DNA of 64,000 nt, taken from Neoceratodus forsteri (Eukaryota > Chordata > Ceratodontiformes > Ceratodontidae). The DNA is taken from positions 887,092,001 through 887,156,000 of the forward strand of contig CM057456.1 of assembly GCA_016271365.2 (NCBI GenBank), written 5' to 3'. Shown one piece after another: positions 1 through 10,659 of this stretch. The notes below the pieces were generated by a model. That model was not told the DNA's origin and made no database searches. It worked only from the letters and a program-made list of their open reading frames with translations. Numbering within the stretch: the stretch's first letter is position 1; each line of letters opens with the position of its first letter. The position numbers and the translations under genes are program-made.

Positions 1-372
1 GTGAGTCAAGGAGAAGGGAGTGAGAAATGCTATCAAAGACCTTGGCCAGGTCAACAAAAATGGCAGAGGTAATTTGGCCATTGTTCATCCCAGTTAGAAT
101 GGAGTCCATGAGCCGGAGGAGAGAGGTGGTGGTTGAGTGTTTTTTCCTGAAACCAGACCAGAAATGGGTGAAAAAAGAGGTGTCAGATAGAAAAGAAGTG
201 AGTTGGGAGAGGACAATGTGTTCTTGAAGCTTGGCAAGGGTAGGGAAGAGAGAAATGAGGCCAGGGGATGAGGGGTCATCCCCTGTGGGTAGAGGGAGGA
301 CCACAGCATGTTTTCATGAAACGGGGACCAAGGCAGTAGAGAATGAGAGATTTAGGATTATTGAGAGGGGTA
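1..372 (-). mobile_element. L2-type LINE, RT fragment
   Basis: On the minus strand this encodes part of an L2-clade reverse transcriptase. I read a VLPLP-like segment, then an ISLFPTLAKLQE segment, then HSTTTSLLRLMDS, then FVDLAKVFDSISH at the window edge. In L2 elements this order runs from the fingers to the first palm motif (VDLxKAFD). The same landmarks occur in the better L2 at 47.1-50.7 kb. The YRPISLLP motif is partly lost (only ISLFP remains) and the element runs off the window start, so the catalytic YADD box is not visible. It is a decayed fragment. Confidence 0.8.
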
Positions 373-392
373 GGCAATGCCTGAAGTGGAGA

Positions 393-553
393 GTTAATAA
401 CCTGTTAGCTTTCTGAATGATATTGCTACAATGATGTTTAAAATGTAATTCCTGAGAAACAATGATACCTACATCCTTCTCATTGTCTATTACCTTTAAC
501 TGACAACCCGATAGTGTATCTTTAGCATAGGTGTTCCTTCTCCCCAAATGCAT
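393..553 (-). mobile_element. CR1-type LINE sliver (RT C-terminal side)
   Basis: The minus strand encodes MHLGRRNTYAKDT, then QLKVIDNEKDVGIIVSQEL, then SNIIQKANRLL. This matches the CR1-type region just after YADD (KCxVMHLG, then EKDLGVxxS, then KANxxL). It abuts the L2 fragment at 1-372 on the same strand, and the two stay roughly in frame across the join. I take this as chance juxtaposition of two different elements, since their clade signatures differ. Confidence 0.7.
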
Positions 554-559
554 GATGGG

Positions 560-1172
560 CTAAGGGGAAAGGAGGGAAGTGGCAATATATGTACAGGAGG
601 GAATAAGGTGCATAAGGGAGGAGGGAGAGGAAGACCGAACAGAGGCCCTATGGATGCTGCTTCAGTATGCAAGAGGTAGGACTGTGAGACTGGGGGTGGT
701 GTACAGGTTGCCAACCCAAGGGGATGATCTGGATAGAAAGTTAGCTGATTAAATCAGGAGGGTCTGTAAGAAAGGGAACACTGTGGTGGTGGGGGATTTC
801 AACCTACCTGGGGTGGAGTGGAACACCCCAGCCACCACGAGTGCGAAGAAGCAGGTCATATTGGAGGCATTTCAGGACAGCTTCCTGGTGCAGTTGGTCT
901 GTGAGCCAACTAGATTGAACAGGACTCTGGATCTGGTTCTACCAAACTGGGAGGCTGTAAGGGATCTGGAGGTGGAGGACCCTCTAGCTGGGAGTGACCA
1001 CCACATGATATGGTTCACGCTAAACATGGGCAGGGAAACAGGAAGAACAGGGACTAGGGTGATTGAATTTAAGGGGGCGGACTTTGTTAGGATGGGGAAA
1101 ATCTTGGACAGACATCTGATGGGAATTCAACCACACAGGGAGGCCAGCCAAAAATGGGAGATTACTAGGTAA
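560..1172 (+). pseudogene. CR1 ORF2 endonuclease domain (partial)
   Basis: Encodes the C-terminal two thirds of an APE-type endonuclease. A VYVQEG-like segment and RLGVVYRLP come first in a frame before 783. Then VVVGDFNLPGVEWN is followed by TRLNRTLDLVLPN and GSDHHMIWF. GDFNLP and SDHH are the expected Asp/Asn and Asp-His catalytic positions of the family that nicks target DNA. The N-terminal part (NxRSL, ETWW) is missing, so this copy cannot be functional. It continues frameshifted into the RT linker near 1200-1330. Confidence 0.85.
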
Positions 1173-1334
1173 GGGGCTGATGGAGGTGACTGGGACTTGT
1201 GCAAGAACAAGGAGCAAGAAGGGAAGGGTGAAAAAAACCCAGCTAGCTGACACAGGAGGTTATGGAAGTGGTGAGGGCCAAAACAAAGGCATTTCAGTGG
1301 CTCAAGAAACTGGAGGGAGGGGGTTAACAGGGAG

Positions 1335-2996
1335 ATGTATATGAAGAAGTCCAGGGAGGTTACCAGGCTAGTCAGAGCGGCCAAGGCTTCAAGGGAACTG
1401 AGATTGGTGCAGAGCATTAAGAATCGGGAAAAGGACTTCTTCAGACACATTGATGAAAAATGGAAAACCAAAGATCAAATTGTGAGGATCAGGAAGGACG
1501 GGGGGCTGGGTGGAGAAGGAAGTGGATCACACAGAGGTTCTAAGCAAGTACTTCTGTTCTGTGTTCACAAAAAAAAAAGGGGGACAGGCACCTGCTGGGA
1601 AAGGAGGAGTGGGCAGGGAGGAGAGGTGACTGATATAGAGATTACAGAGGATAGGGTGCTGAAAGGATTAAGGGCACTGAGGGGGGACAAGGCACCGGGT
1701 CCAGATGGTATTCACCCTAGGGTACTCAAGGAACTAGCGGAGGTCCTGGTGGGACTGCTGGCTGACCTGTTCAATACCTCCTAGGACACAGGATGCATAC
1801 CACAGGACTGGAGGATGGCCCATGTGGTGCACATTCACAAAAGTGGTCCTAAGGATGAAATAGGCAACTACAGACCAGTGAGCCTCACCTCTATTGTGGG
1901 AAAACTCATGGAGATGATCCTAAAAGAGAGGCTGGTGGTCTTCTTAGAGAACAATGGTCTCCAGGATGGTCAGCAGCATGGGTTTGTCTCAGGTAGATCC
2001 TGCCAGACAAACCTGATTGAGTACTATGACTGGGTAACAAGGGAACTGGACAAAGGCCATGCAGTGGGTGTCCTCTATTTGGATTTTAACAAGGCCTTTG
2101 ACTCTGTGCAGCTTGGGAGACTGGGAGAGAAGCTGGACTATATAGGGGTAGGAACAAAGATGGTTAATTGGATCACCAATTGGCTGAGGGGAAGGCAGCA
2201 AAGGGTGGTGGTGGTGAGGGAGCTCTCATCGCCAGGGGATGTGAAGAGTGGGGAGCCATGGGGATCTGTGTTGGGATCGGTGCTGTTTGGGATATATATA
2301 GCTGATATCTCCTACGGAGTCTGGAGTAACATCAGTCTCTTCATGGATGACACAAAGATGGAAGTGGTGGTAGATGACAGCGAAAGGTGGAGGGAACTGC
2401 AGGAGGACCTGACCAAACTACAGGAGTGGTTAGATGCATGGCAATTGGGGTTTAATACCAAGAAGTGCAAGGTATTTCACTTCAGGGCTAATAACCAGCA
2501 AAGGAGATGCCAGCTGGGGGGTACAGCTCGAATGCACAGAGGAGGAGAAGGATCTAGGGGTGCTTAAAACAGGGAGTATGAACAACTCAGCACAGTGCAG
2601 GAAGGTGGCAGCAAAAGTCAACAAGATGCTGGGGTGTATAGAGAGGGGAATCTCCTCCAGAAATAGGAAGATGATCCTGCCCCTATACAGGTCACTGGTC
2701 AGGCTGCATCTGGAATACTGTGTGCAGTACTGGTGCCCGTTACTGAAGAAGGACATCAGATTGTTGGAGGGTGTACAGCGGAGGGTGACAAAGGTGATTC
2801 ATGGATTACAGGGCTACTCCTCTGAGAAGAGGCTGTGTGAGCTGAACATGTATTCCATGGAGGATGGGAGGGACATGATCGAAAACTTCAAATTCTTAAA
2901 GGGGATCAACAAGACTAGTTCAGGAGGGATTTTCCAGATTAGAAGGGGGGGTCACAAGAGGTCACCAGCTGAGATTGGAGGGAAGATTCAGGATAG
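1335..2996 (+). pseudogene. CR1 ORF2 reverse transcriptase (broken)
   Basis: The RT is read in at least three frames: 1335-1784, 1815-2567 and 2434-3000. Landmarks in order are KAPGPDGIHPRVLKE, NYRPVSLTSIVGKL, QHGFVSGRSCQTNL, LYLDFNKAFDSV, SVLGSVLFGIYIADIS, LFMDDTKMEV, LGFNTKKCKVFHF, and CVQYWCPLLKKDIRLLEGVQRR. The catalytic FADD box reads FMDD and the usual GVPQGSVLGP is altered to GEPWGSVLGS. The C-terminal domain ends near 3000 before the usual 3' UTR. Confidence 0.88.
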
Positions 2997-3475
2997 AAAC
3001 ATAGAAACATAGACTTTGACGGCAGATAAGGACCACTTGGCCCACCTAGTCTGTCCATTTCCCTACCTAGAGAATAAGCTGCAGATCCTATTTAACCAAC
3101 AGTCTATTTCTTCCTACCCCCCACAAAAATTGCCTTATGCATTCTTGAATTCTCCCACAGTTTTAGACCCCACAACCTCCTCAGGAAGGCTGTTACATGT
3201 GTCCACCACCCTCTCTATGAAAAAATACTTCCTCACATTGCCCTGAGCTGTCCCCCCTCTATCTTCAAATTGTGTCCCCTTGTTCTTGCACATCTCTTTT
3301 TCTGAAAGATACTACCCTCTTGGACTTTGTTGATTCCACTGAGGTACTTGAATGTTTATATCATGTCCCCCCCTCCCTCCTTTCTTCAAGGGTATACATA
3401 TTAAGCTCCTTTAGTCTCTTCTCATATGGCTTCTCTTGCAGACCCTGCACCATGTTAGTTGCCCTCCTTAATCTT
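2997..3475 (-). mobile_element. CR1 3' end (C-terminus plus 3' UTR), inverted
   Basis: On the minus strand the segment encodes RATNMVQGLQEKPYEKRLKE, then NMYTLEERRGGD. The 3' UTR follows with a tggtccttatctgccgtc block and ends in an octamer-like repeat of TATGTTTC. The same 3' UTR block occurs on the plus strand at about 14440-14496, which confirms orientation and the 3' terminus. It meets the plus-strand CR1 tail to tail. It has no RT core and is 5'-truncated. Confidence 0.85.
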
Positions 3476-5487
3476 GACTTTGAATATGTGTGGGAGACAA
3501 TACAGACCAAAACAGATTACTGTATAAATACCTGGGTACCTGAGAGAACAAAATATGATAATAATAATAGCAAACGAAGAGTTCCCATGTGGTGGTCTAA
3601 AGATATAAAGTGTATAATAAGAAAGAAACATTATGCCTATAAAAAAATACAGTAAGACTAAAAAGGCTTCTGATTGGGGCAAGTTTAAGATACTTGCCAA
3701 AAAAACTATACAAATAATTAAAAAATCAAAACAAAAAATTGAAATAAATTTAGCCAAAGACATGAAAGACAATAAAAAACAGTTTTATAACTATATAGGT
3801 TCATTAAAACAAACATGTACAGGAATTGGACCACTAAAGGTAAATGATGAATTCATAACTAACGAAAAAGGAATGGCTACTAAATGTAATCATTATTTTA
3901 CAAGCATATTTAATCCAATGGATTTTACTCATCAAGATACATTACAATCATCAAATATTAAATTATTCTTTCTTGAACAAGACAGATTAGAGGCCATTAA
4001 CAAAATCAAATGCAATACATCTCCAGGCCCTGACAGTATTCACCTCAAGTTCTTAAAAGAGGTATCAAAGAAACTTGCTGGACCATTTACCTATTTGTTC
4101 AATATGTCTGTAAATAATGGGAAAGTTCTTCAGTCTTGGAGAGAAGCAAATATTACCCCTATACATAAGGGAGGTAATAAACAGTTAATATTTAATTATA
4201 GGCCTATCAGCCTTACATCACTTGTCAGTAAAATTATTGAACTGTTAATACATGTTAAAATTTCCATTCATCTTAAAATTTCCAATTGTACTGACATTTC
4301 CCAGCATGGCTTTACTACTGGTAGGTCATGTCAAACAAATCTTATTAGTTTTTTCGAACCTGTTAGTGACGCCCTAGATAAGGACCTTCCAGTGGACATC
4401 ATATTCTTGGATTTTGAAAAAGCATTCAACACTGTTTCCCATAAAATTTTGATCAAACAACTTCATAATATAAATTTGGACATGTACTTAATTAAGTGGA
4501 TATCAGCATGGTTATACAACAGATATCAAAGGGTGGTTGTACAAGGGCATAAATCCAACTGGAGCCCTGTCACCAGTGGAGTACCGCAGGGATCTGTTCT
4601 TGGGCCTTTACTTTTTAATATATTGATAGCAAGTATGCAAACAGCAAAAGAAGTTTGGATAAATAAATATGCAGATAATTGCAAATTGGGCTGTATTGTG
4701 AACACTACTGCATCTGCAAACACTCTCCAAGACGATTTAAATAAATTAACATCATGGGTAGTAAACAATAAAATGAAATTTAACCCAGCAAAGTGTAAGG
4801 TAATGCATATGGGGAACAACAATAAGAAACACTCATATTTTTTTCAAAATGTGAAATTAACAATCACAACAGAGGAAAGAGATTTAGGTATAACTATAAC
4901 TGATAACTTAAAATTTAACACCCATACCAATAAAACTGCTAAAAAAATGTCACAAGATTATAGGTTGTATATTGAAACATATCAAAAGTAGGGAATCATC
5001 TGTCATCTTGCCCCTATACACAAGCCTGGTTCATCCACATTTGGACTATTGTGTTTCATTTTGTGCTCCAACTTCCATTGGCTATTTAAACATTACAGAA
5101 AGAGTTCAATGAATAATAACTAAAAGGATTGTTAATATGTCCAAACTTGATTATGGTTCTAGATGAAAATCTTTAGAGCTTTACTCTTTGAAGTACAGAA
5201 TACTAAGAGGCGACTTAATCTATACTTACAATGCAAACAATAACAATTACTTGTTAAACACAATAGGATTGGAAAAGTTTTCAATAAGTAATTCCACTAG
5301 ATTCCACAATTCAAAACTAAAATCATCCTTATGTAAAACCAATAAACGATCTAGATTTTTTACACAGAGAATTCCTCCAATCTGGAATACATTGTCTAGT
5401 AATATTATAAACAGCGAAAACATAGAACTATTTAAGAGAAACCTTGATAAATATATGGGTGACAAGAAATTTTCCTTCCACTGCTAA
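3476..5487 (+). pseudogene. AT-rich CR1-like LINE ORF2 (linker, RT, C-terminus)
   Basis: Positions 3633-4991 are an unbroken 452-codon stretch, the longest ORF in the window. Motifs are TSPGPDSIHLKFLKE, NYRPISLTSLVSKI, QHGFTTGRSCQTNL, IIFLDFEKAFNTVSHK, TSGVPQGSVLGPLLFN, KYADNCKLG and KCKVMHMGNN. The palm box is YADN, not YADD, so one catalytic aspartate is lost. Upstream, 3476-3655 encodes the EN-RT linker with MWWSKDIKCIIRKK. Downstream, after a stop and frameshifts at 4991-5188, the C-terminal domain has RFFTQRIPPIWNTLSSN and FKRNLDKYM. Its base composition is clearly more A/T-rich than neighbouring CR1 copies, so it is a different subfamily. It has no EN and no clear 3' tail. Confidence 0.85.
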
Positions 5488-5489
5488 TT

Positions 5490-5784
5490 TAGCTGGTGGC
5501 AAGTTCATAAATGGGCATGTGCCTTCTGAACTTGTATCAATCTATGAATCTCCTCTGAACTGCCTCCATCATGTCTATGTCCTTGCGGAGATTGGGTCTC
5601 CAGAACTGGATGCAGTACTCCAGATGGGGTCTCACCAACTGTCTGTATGGGGGATAACAACTTCCTGTTTTCTGCTGGTGATGCCTCTCCCTATACTTCC
5701 CAGTATCCCCTCAGCTCTCCCTACCACCTTCTCACATTGCTTGCCAACCTTAAGCTCATCTGATATGATTACCCCCAGGTCCCT
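5490..5784 (-). mobile_element. CR1 fragment, inverted 5' half of an insertion
   Basis: The minus strand encodes [54 protein letters not shown] and EAVQRR. This is the CR1 RT C-terminal region. It abuts a plus-strand piece from further downstream in the same kind of element (5785-6018). That geometry fits a 5' inversion made by twin priming. A very similar minus-strand copy exists at 51411-51835. Confidence 0.82.
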
Positions 5785-6018
5785 TTGGATGGAAGTCAGG
5801 AGACATTTTTTTCACAGAGAGGGAGGTGGATAAGTGGAATATTCTGCCTGAGGAGGTAGTAGCCTGTAGCATGGAAGACAGTTTTAAAAAGAGTAAGGGG
5901 GTATTTATGAAAAGGGGAGGGATGGCTGGGGCAGCTACAAACTGAGGGGCTAACTGCACAATTGCCCAGATTCAATAGGCAGAGAGGCCTGTTCTGCTGG
6001 CATTTTTGTATGTTCATA
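5785..6018 (+). mobile_element. CR1 3' end, forward half of the same insertion
   Basis: The plus strand begins with EVRRHFFHREGG-like coding, then WN.LPEEVVAC and SMEDSFKKS, the end of a CR1 ORF2. The 3' UTR finishes with a tatgttcatatgt terminus. The part of the RT C-terminus lying between this piece and the inverted piece at 5490-5784 is missing. Such a deletion is usual at inversion junctions. Confidence 0.8.
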
Positions 6019-7317
6019 TGTACACTTTTCAAAGTTAAATTGCAATTCGTGTTCTTCTACCCATATACTTAGATCATTCAGTGCTTGCTGTAAATCATTT
6101 ATGCCTTCTGGGCTATCAACCCTATTACCAATATGCATGTCATCAGCGAATTTCGACACCCATATTCCATGTGTAAACCTCATGGAAGAACTATAAAAGT
6201 TAAAAAGGCAGGGGCCCAACACCAACCCTTGGGGAACTCCACTAGTAACTTCAATTAAGCTTGAGTTTATTCCTCTTAACATTGCCTTCTGCCTCCTATT
6301 CATCAACTATGAAGCAATTCATCTGTTTATTTTGTCTGGGATGTTCACATCAATCAAGCTGACTATTAACTCCCCATGTGGTACTTTATCAAATGCTTTA
6401 GTAAAGTCTAAGAATACCACATCCACAGGCTCACCCAAATCCAGCGTTCGACTAACCCTACCATAAAATTCTATTACATTTGTTTGACGGGAGCATCCAC
6501 TAGTGAACCCATGTTGTGTAATGTCATTACTACCTGTTACTTTCTATATATTTTCCAATATAATCTTTTATTACTCCCTTGAGAATTTTTCTCAACACCG
6601 AGGTGAGACTCACTGGTCAGTAATTCCTAGCATCCTTCCTACTGCCCTTTTTGAAGACTGGAGTAATGTTGACCTTTCTCCATGTGTCAACCACATCCCC
6701 TTCATCTAAGGATTTTGGAAAAACATGAGTCAGAGGCTCTGAAGTTCACAGGCCAGTTCTCTCACAATCCTAGTGTATACCCCATGTGGGCCCTGAGCCT
6801 TGTTGGCATCTAACATTATGAGTCTCTCTCTGATATTCTCTACCTCCAAGATTAGTGAAGCAGCATTGGTATTTTTGCTATGTAGTGTGGTCTCAGTTGA
6901 TTTGTTATTATAAACCAATGCAAAATATTGGTTTTGTAATTAATTCTGCTATAGTAGCAATATCAGAGACCAATTCCCCCTGCTGGTCAATCAATAGTCC
7001 AACCTTTCCAGCACCCCCTACTTATTATTTATGTACTTAAAAAAAGGATTTATGGTTGTCTTTAACTTTGACTGCCTGTCCTGTTCATAGTTCTTTTCTT
7101 TCCTTATAGCTCATTTAGTTTCCTTTAGCAAACTTATGTATTTAGTTTATGCATTGCTTGCCCTGCTATTTTTGGCCCTGTTATAAGCCCGCTTCTTTTT
7201 ATTGATACGATTCTTGATTTTAGGGGTCATCCATGACGGAATGTTGCCAGATTTGTTATATTTCTGTTTTGCTAGAACATACTTAGTGAACAAGTTGTTG
7301 ATTTTATTAAGTATACT
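6019..7317 (-). pseudogene. CR1 element A reverse transcriptase (partial)
   Basis: Reading right to left, DANKAQGPHGVYTRIVREL is the fingers motif. Frameshifted GRSCQT-like and LDFTKAFD-like stretches lie near 6480-6350. Then TSGVPQGLVLGPCLFNFY, SKFADDMHIGN and ELQFNFEKC follow at 6306-6019. The FADD catalytic box is intact, but the frame is broken several times and the C-terminal domain is missing. Confidence 0.82.
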
Positions 7318-8148
7318 TCACATTGACTCTACAGATTTCTCCCCGAATTCAGCCTGCCAATCCCAGTCATACATATCTAGTTTCATTCGTTCAAAGTAAG
7401 CTTTCCCATAATTCTGGATTATAGTGACCCCATGTAGTGGGCCACAAGACTCTAGTATTTTAAATTCAGCCATCACATGATCACTGTTTCCCAAGGGAAC
7501 AGCTACCATGCAATCCTGGACATCATCCCCCATGTCGCTTAACACCAGGTCAAGGATATTTGTTCCCCTGGTAGGTTGTAAAACATACTGTTCTAGTCCT
7601 GCAGAATCAAATGATGCAAGAAATTCCCTTTCCATTGCTGTTTTAGCTTTATATTCCTGCCAGCATATTCCAGGTAGATTAAAGTCTCCTAATAGGATTG
7701 TTCTGGCTGCAGGGTCATGGCTACCTATCTGATTATATAGTTTCATATCTTCTTCTCTAGTTTGTGATGGAGACCTATTTATGGCTACTAGTAGGATCTT
7801 TGCCTTATTTGCTGGTAGAAGCTTAATCCATATCTGTTCTCTATCATATGTTTTGATACTTATTTGTTCAGAGGCTATGGCGTCAGATATGAATACTGCC
7901 ACTCGTTCACTTTTCCTGGTTTGCCTCTCAATACTATATGTAGTATAGCCTTGGATGCATTTGTTCCAATCATTATTATGATCCCACCAGGTTTCTGTTA
8001 CAACATGGAGATGGACTGGTTTTGAAACCAAAACATAGTCTAATTCATCAAGCGTTTTAACCAGACTCCTGGCATTGATCAGGAGGCATCTCCAACACTC
8101 ACTGTCCAATTCTTGACTAATTTCTTTGTTTGGTGCTTTTACTTGCAT
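7318..8148 (-). pseudogene. CR1 element A endonuclease domain (nearly intact frame)
   Basis: A 276-codon uninterrupted stretch covers a whole APE-like endonuclease. Landmarks are INARSLVKTLDEL (Asn of the first motif), HLHVVTETWWDHNN (catalytic Glu), LLVAINRSP, ILLGDFNLPGICW (Asp/Asn), NILDLVLSDMGDD and VPLGNSDHVMAEF (Asp-His). All catalytic positions of the family that I can recognise are present. The enzyme would nick DNA to start target-primed reverse transcription. The frame ends at 7318, where the linker to the RT is frameshifted. Only the RT damage rules out activity of the element. Confidence 0.88.
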
Positions 8149-8164
8149 TTTTATAGTTGCCCCA

Positions 8165-9240
8165 CCCCACCCACTTCCCCTTTTCTTAGTTTAAACAGCT
8201 CAAGATGGCTTATTGATCCTAAGTTACAGAACTCTAGTGACATACCTATTAAGATGTAGATCATCTTCTCTGAAAAGTCCCCTATACTGAAAATGTTCCC
8301 AATGACTCAAGTACATGTGCACTTCTCATATACTCTATCTTTTTAGTCACCCATTTAGATCTTGGATCTCCCTATTTTTTGCAGCTTCTCCCCTTGGGAC
8401 TGGCAAGATCCCAGATATGATCAAATCACACCCCTTTTCCTTTAGTATAGTGCCTAACTCTTCGAAGTCTCACTGAATATCTATAAGCTTTCTGTGGCTG
8501 ATGTCATTTACCCTGAAGTGCAGTGCCATTAATGGCTTTTCAGTGTGTTCCATAACACCATTTAATATTCCTTTTATGTCACCGATCCAAGACCCTGATA
8601 GAGAACTCACTACCGTATGTACGTTCTGTTCTTCCTCTAGTTATTATTGGGTCTGTAAACTAAATTATGGAGTCCCCTATTATGACTATGTCCTTCCCAT
8701 TTGGATTGCAGTCCCCCAAGCTACTATTTCCTGCACTAGCATCCACAGAATTTACCCTTTTTTCACTGTCAGGAACGTATGTGCTTGCTGATCTCCTGCT
8801 ACAGGGGTTTCCCTTATATTTATCTGTTCACTCCCAGTCACTGTAGTAACCTCATCTGGCACTGTAGCTCGTGGTATTTCTACATCCATATCCTTGCCAT
8901 GTGAGTTTTTTAACTTCTCTTTACACTCCAGATCTGCCGTCAGGCAATCATATCTGTTCGTTAGATCTATATGTTGCTTTTTTATTAGATCTTCTTCTCC
9001 ATCTTTTTGTGCCTATCTGAACAATACTCCATTCCTCCACCATATCTTCATCTAAATAATCATTAGCAGCTTTTTTGCTTTTATCATAGATTGTATTACC
9101 TTCATTTTCACCTGACACTACATGAGATTCTGTGTGTGCCTCTCCTACAGTCCTTTTTTGTGTCTGTATTATGCTGGGATACTCAATGTTTAGGGCTGCT
9201 TGGTGAATTAAACTTTCCAGTTGTACTATTTAATTTTGAC
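8165..9240 (-). pseudogene. CR1 element A ORF1 with SGNH esterase-like domain
   Basis: Translation in several frames gives KDIVIIGDSII (the GDS nucleophile block) near 8670-8690. SWIGDIKGILNGVM follows, then LHFRVNDISHRKL (normally VHxGxND), ISGILPVPRG and GLFREDDLHLN (the Asp-x-x-His block). This order is that of the GDSL/SGNH esterase in ORF1 of CR1 elements. Upstream, 9240-8800 encodes an acidic and basic stretch (YLDEDMVEEWSIVQIG). Stops and frameshifts are frequent. Confidence 0.75.
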
Positions 9241-9699
9241 TTGACAGTCTCTTGCTTAATAACTGTTAATTACTTTTGCAATGTTGTAATCAATAAACAT
9301 CTGTTGCATATAAAGTTATCAATTTCATCACCCGGTGCAAACATTTTACTGGAGGTGCAAAGATTCATGTTCTCACTTGTTGCTCCCATTCTTGAGTTTT
9401 ATATATATGCTGCCACTCCTCCTCCTTTCTTTTCTTTCCTGTCTTGGTATCTTGGTGGTATAGATGGTAATACGGGATATCCCTACACCAAATATAAATT
9501 TCCGTCCACCAGGTTTCTGTTACAAATGCCATTTCAATTTTATTTTCTGGCTCAAGCAATGTTTCTATTTCCTCTTTTTTATTTTGCAAACTTCCAGCCT
9601 TTGCTAGATAGCAATTTATTTTGTCTATTTTTTTTTGTGGATGTCTTAGATCTGCGGTTGATTTATTTTCCAGACCAGTCTCTACGCTCCCAGGAGTCC

Positions 9700-10659
9700 G
9701 TTTAAATGTTCCATTGGCAATTTACTATAATTGTAGTAGCTAGTGTTTTTGTTCCAATCTCACTCGGATGCAGTTCATCTTTAGCATATACTGTAGGTGT
9801 TTCTTTTGATAAACATTTTCCCAGGTGTTAATGAAACTGATACCTTCCCCCATGCATCTATTCTGTAAACGAGCATTGATACACTGGACTGTATTATTTT
9901 TTCTCTTTGCGACACTTGAGAATTGGCAGTAGTCCTGAAATCACTGTTTTTTGTCCCATGCTTTTTATAAGGCTAATCAGGTCCATAATGTCTTCCACTA
10001 TGTCCTTTTCATGGTCTTTTCCCATGTTGTTTATTCCCACATGCACCACAATTTGTTTGTTTATTTGCCTGCTTATCAATTACTTTAGGTAGTATTTCCT
10101 TTATATCTTTAATTCTTGCCCCTGGCAAGCAATTAACGTCTCTATTGATTTTATCTGACCCACAGATTACACTGTTTGATCTGCGCAGTATGGAATCCCC
10201 ATATAACAAATACCTTATTGGTAACAGCATCATCATTTGGGGTTAGTGGGACGCATCTGTTATATAATGGCAATTCAGTGCGCCCTAGTGCTCTTCTCTG
10301 TTTTTTCTAGGCATTTTGTCTGCTGCAGTCCTGTCTGAGACATCTGTGTTCAATGTATTTGCATTATTTGGTTCAATTTCAACTTCAGCCTCTTGTGCAT
10401 GGTTTTGCAACTGTAGTTCACTCTTTCTCTTTTCCTTTGGTGCTATGTTTATAGTTTTTAACATACTCCCACTTTTCTGTTCTTTTAAAGTATTGACCTC
10501 ATTCAATAACTGACCCACATCAACAGATTTCTGGCATATGTAGTTTACAGTATTTGGATCAGGAGTATTTGTGGTGTACATAAGGCAACTGCAACATCTG
10601 ATAGTGCCATTATTACACAGAATTCTTAGGAAGTTGTTAGACAGGATACAGGCCTCCAT
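9700..10659 (-). pseudogene. CR1 element B ORF1 (zinc-finger-like, coiled, esterase)
   Basis: From the start, IRCCSCLMYTTNTPDPN and NYICQKS suggest a degenerate Cys-rich finger. DVGQLLNEVNTLKEQK follows as a short coil (10285-10659). After a frameshift, IRYLLYGDSILRRSNSV carries the GDS esterase block and CLPGARIKDIKEILPKV the next block (10236-10100). Then IVVHVGINNMGKDHEKD and KTVISGLLPILKCRKEK follow (10080-9894), and INARLQNRCM lies near 9860. The esterase core is thus present in order with one frameshift. Confidence 0.82.

Larger units (their letters stand above)
556..2996 (+). mobile_element. CR1-type LINE, 5'-truncated
   Basis: This is a CR1 ORF2 remnant that starts inside the endonuclease and runs through the RT to the C-terminal domain. 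It stops abruptly at the junction with an oppositely oriented CR1 3' end near 2997. It is GC-moderate and rich in purines on this strand. It belongs to the same subfamily as the minus-strand element at 20.3-23.1 kb, sharing LRxDKAPxPDGxHxRVLxELAE and EYYDWVT segments. Several frameshifts break the frame. Confidence 0.88.
6019..9350 (-). mobile_element. CR1-type LINE (element A), ORF1 + EN + part of RT
   Basis: The 5' end is on the right. ORF1 with an esterase domain (about 9240-8165) is followed by EN (8148-7318) and RT (7317-6019). The 3' side is cut off where the small CR1 insertion begins. It is AT-rich and close in style to the element at 3.5-5.5 kb. Order and orientation are those of an intact CR1, so this is one element and not a mosaic. 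Confidence 0.87.

Noticed and set aside
3633..4991. Functional reverse transcriptase gene
   Set aside because: The palm box is YADN, the C-terminal domain is frameshifted and no endonuclease is attached.
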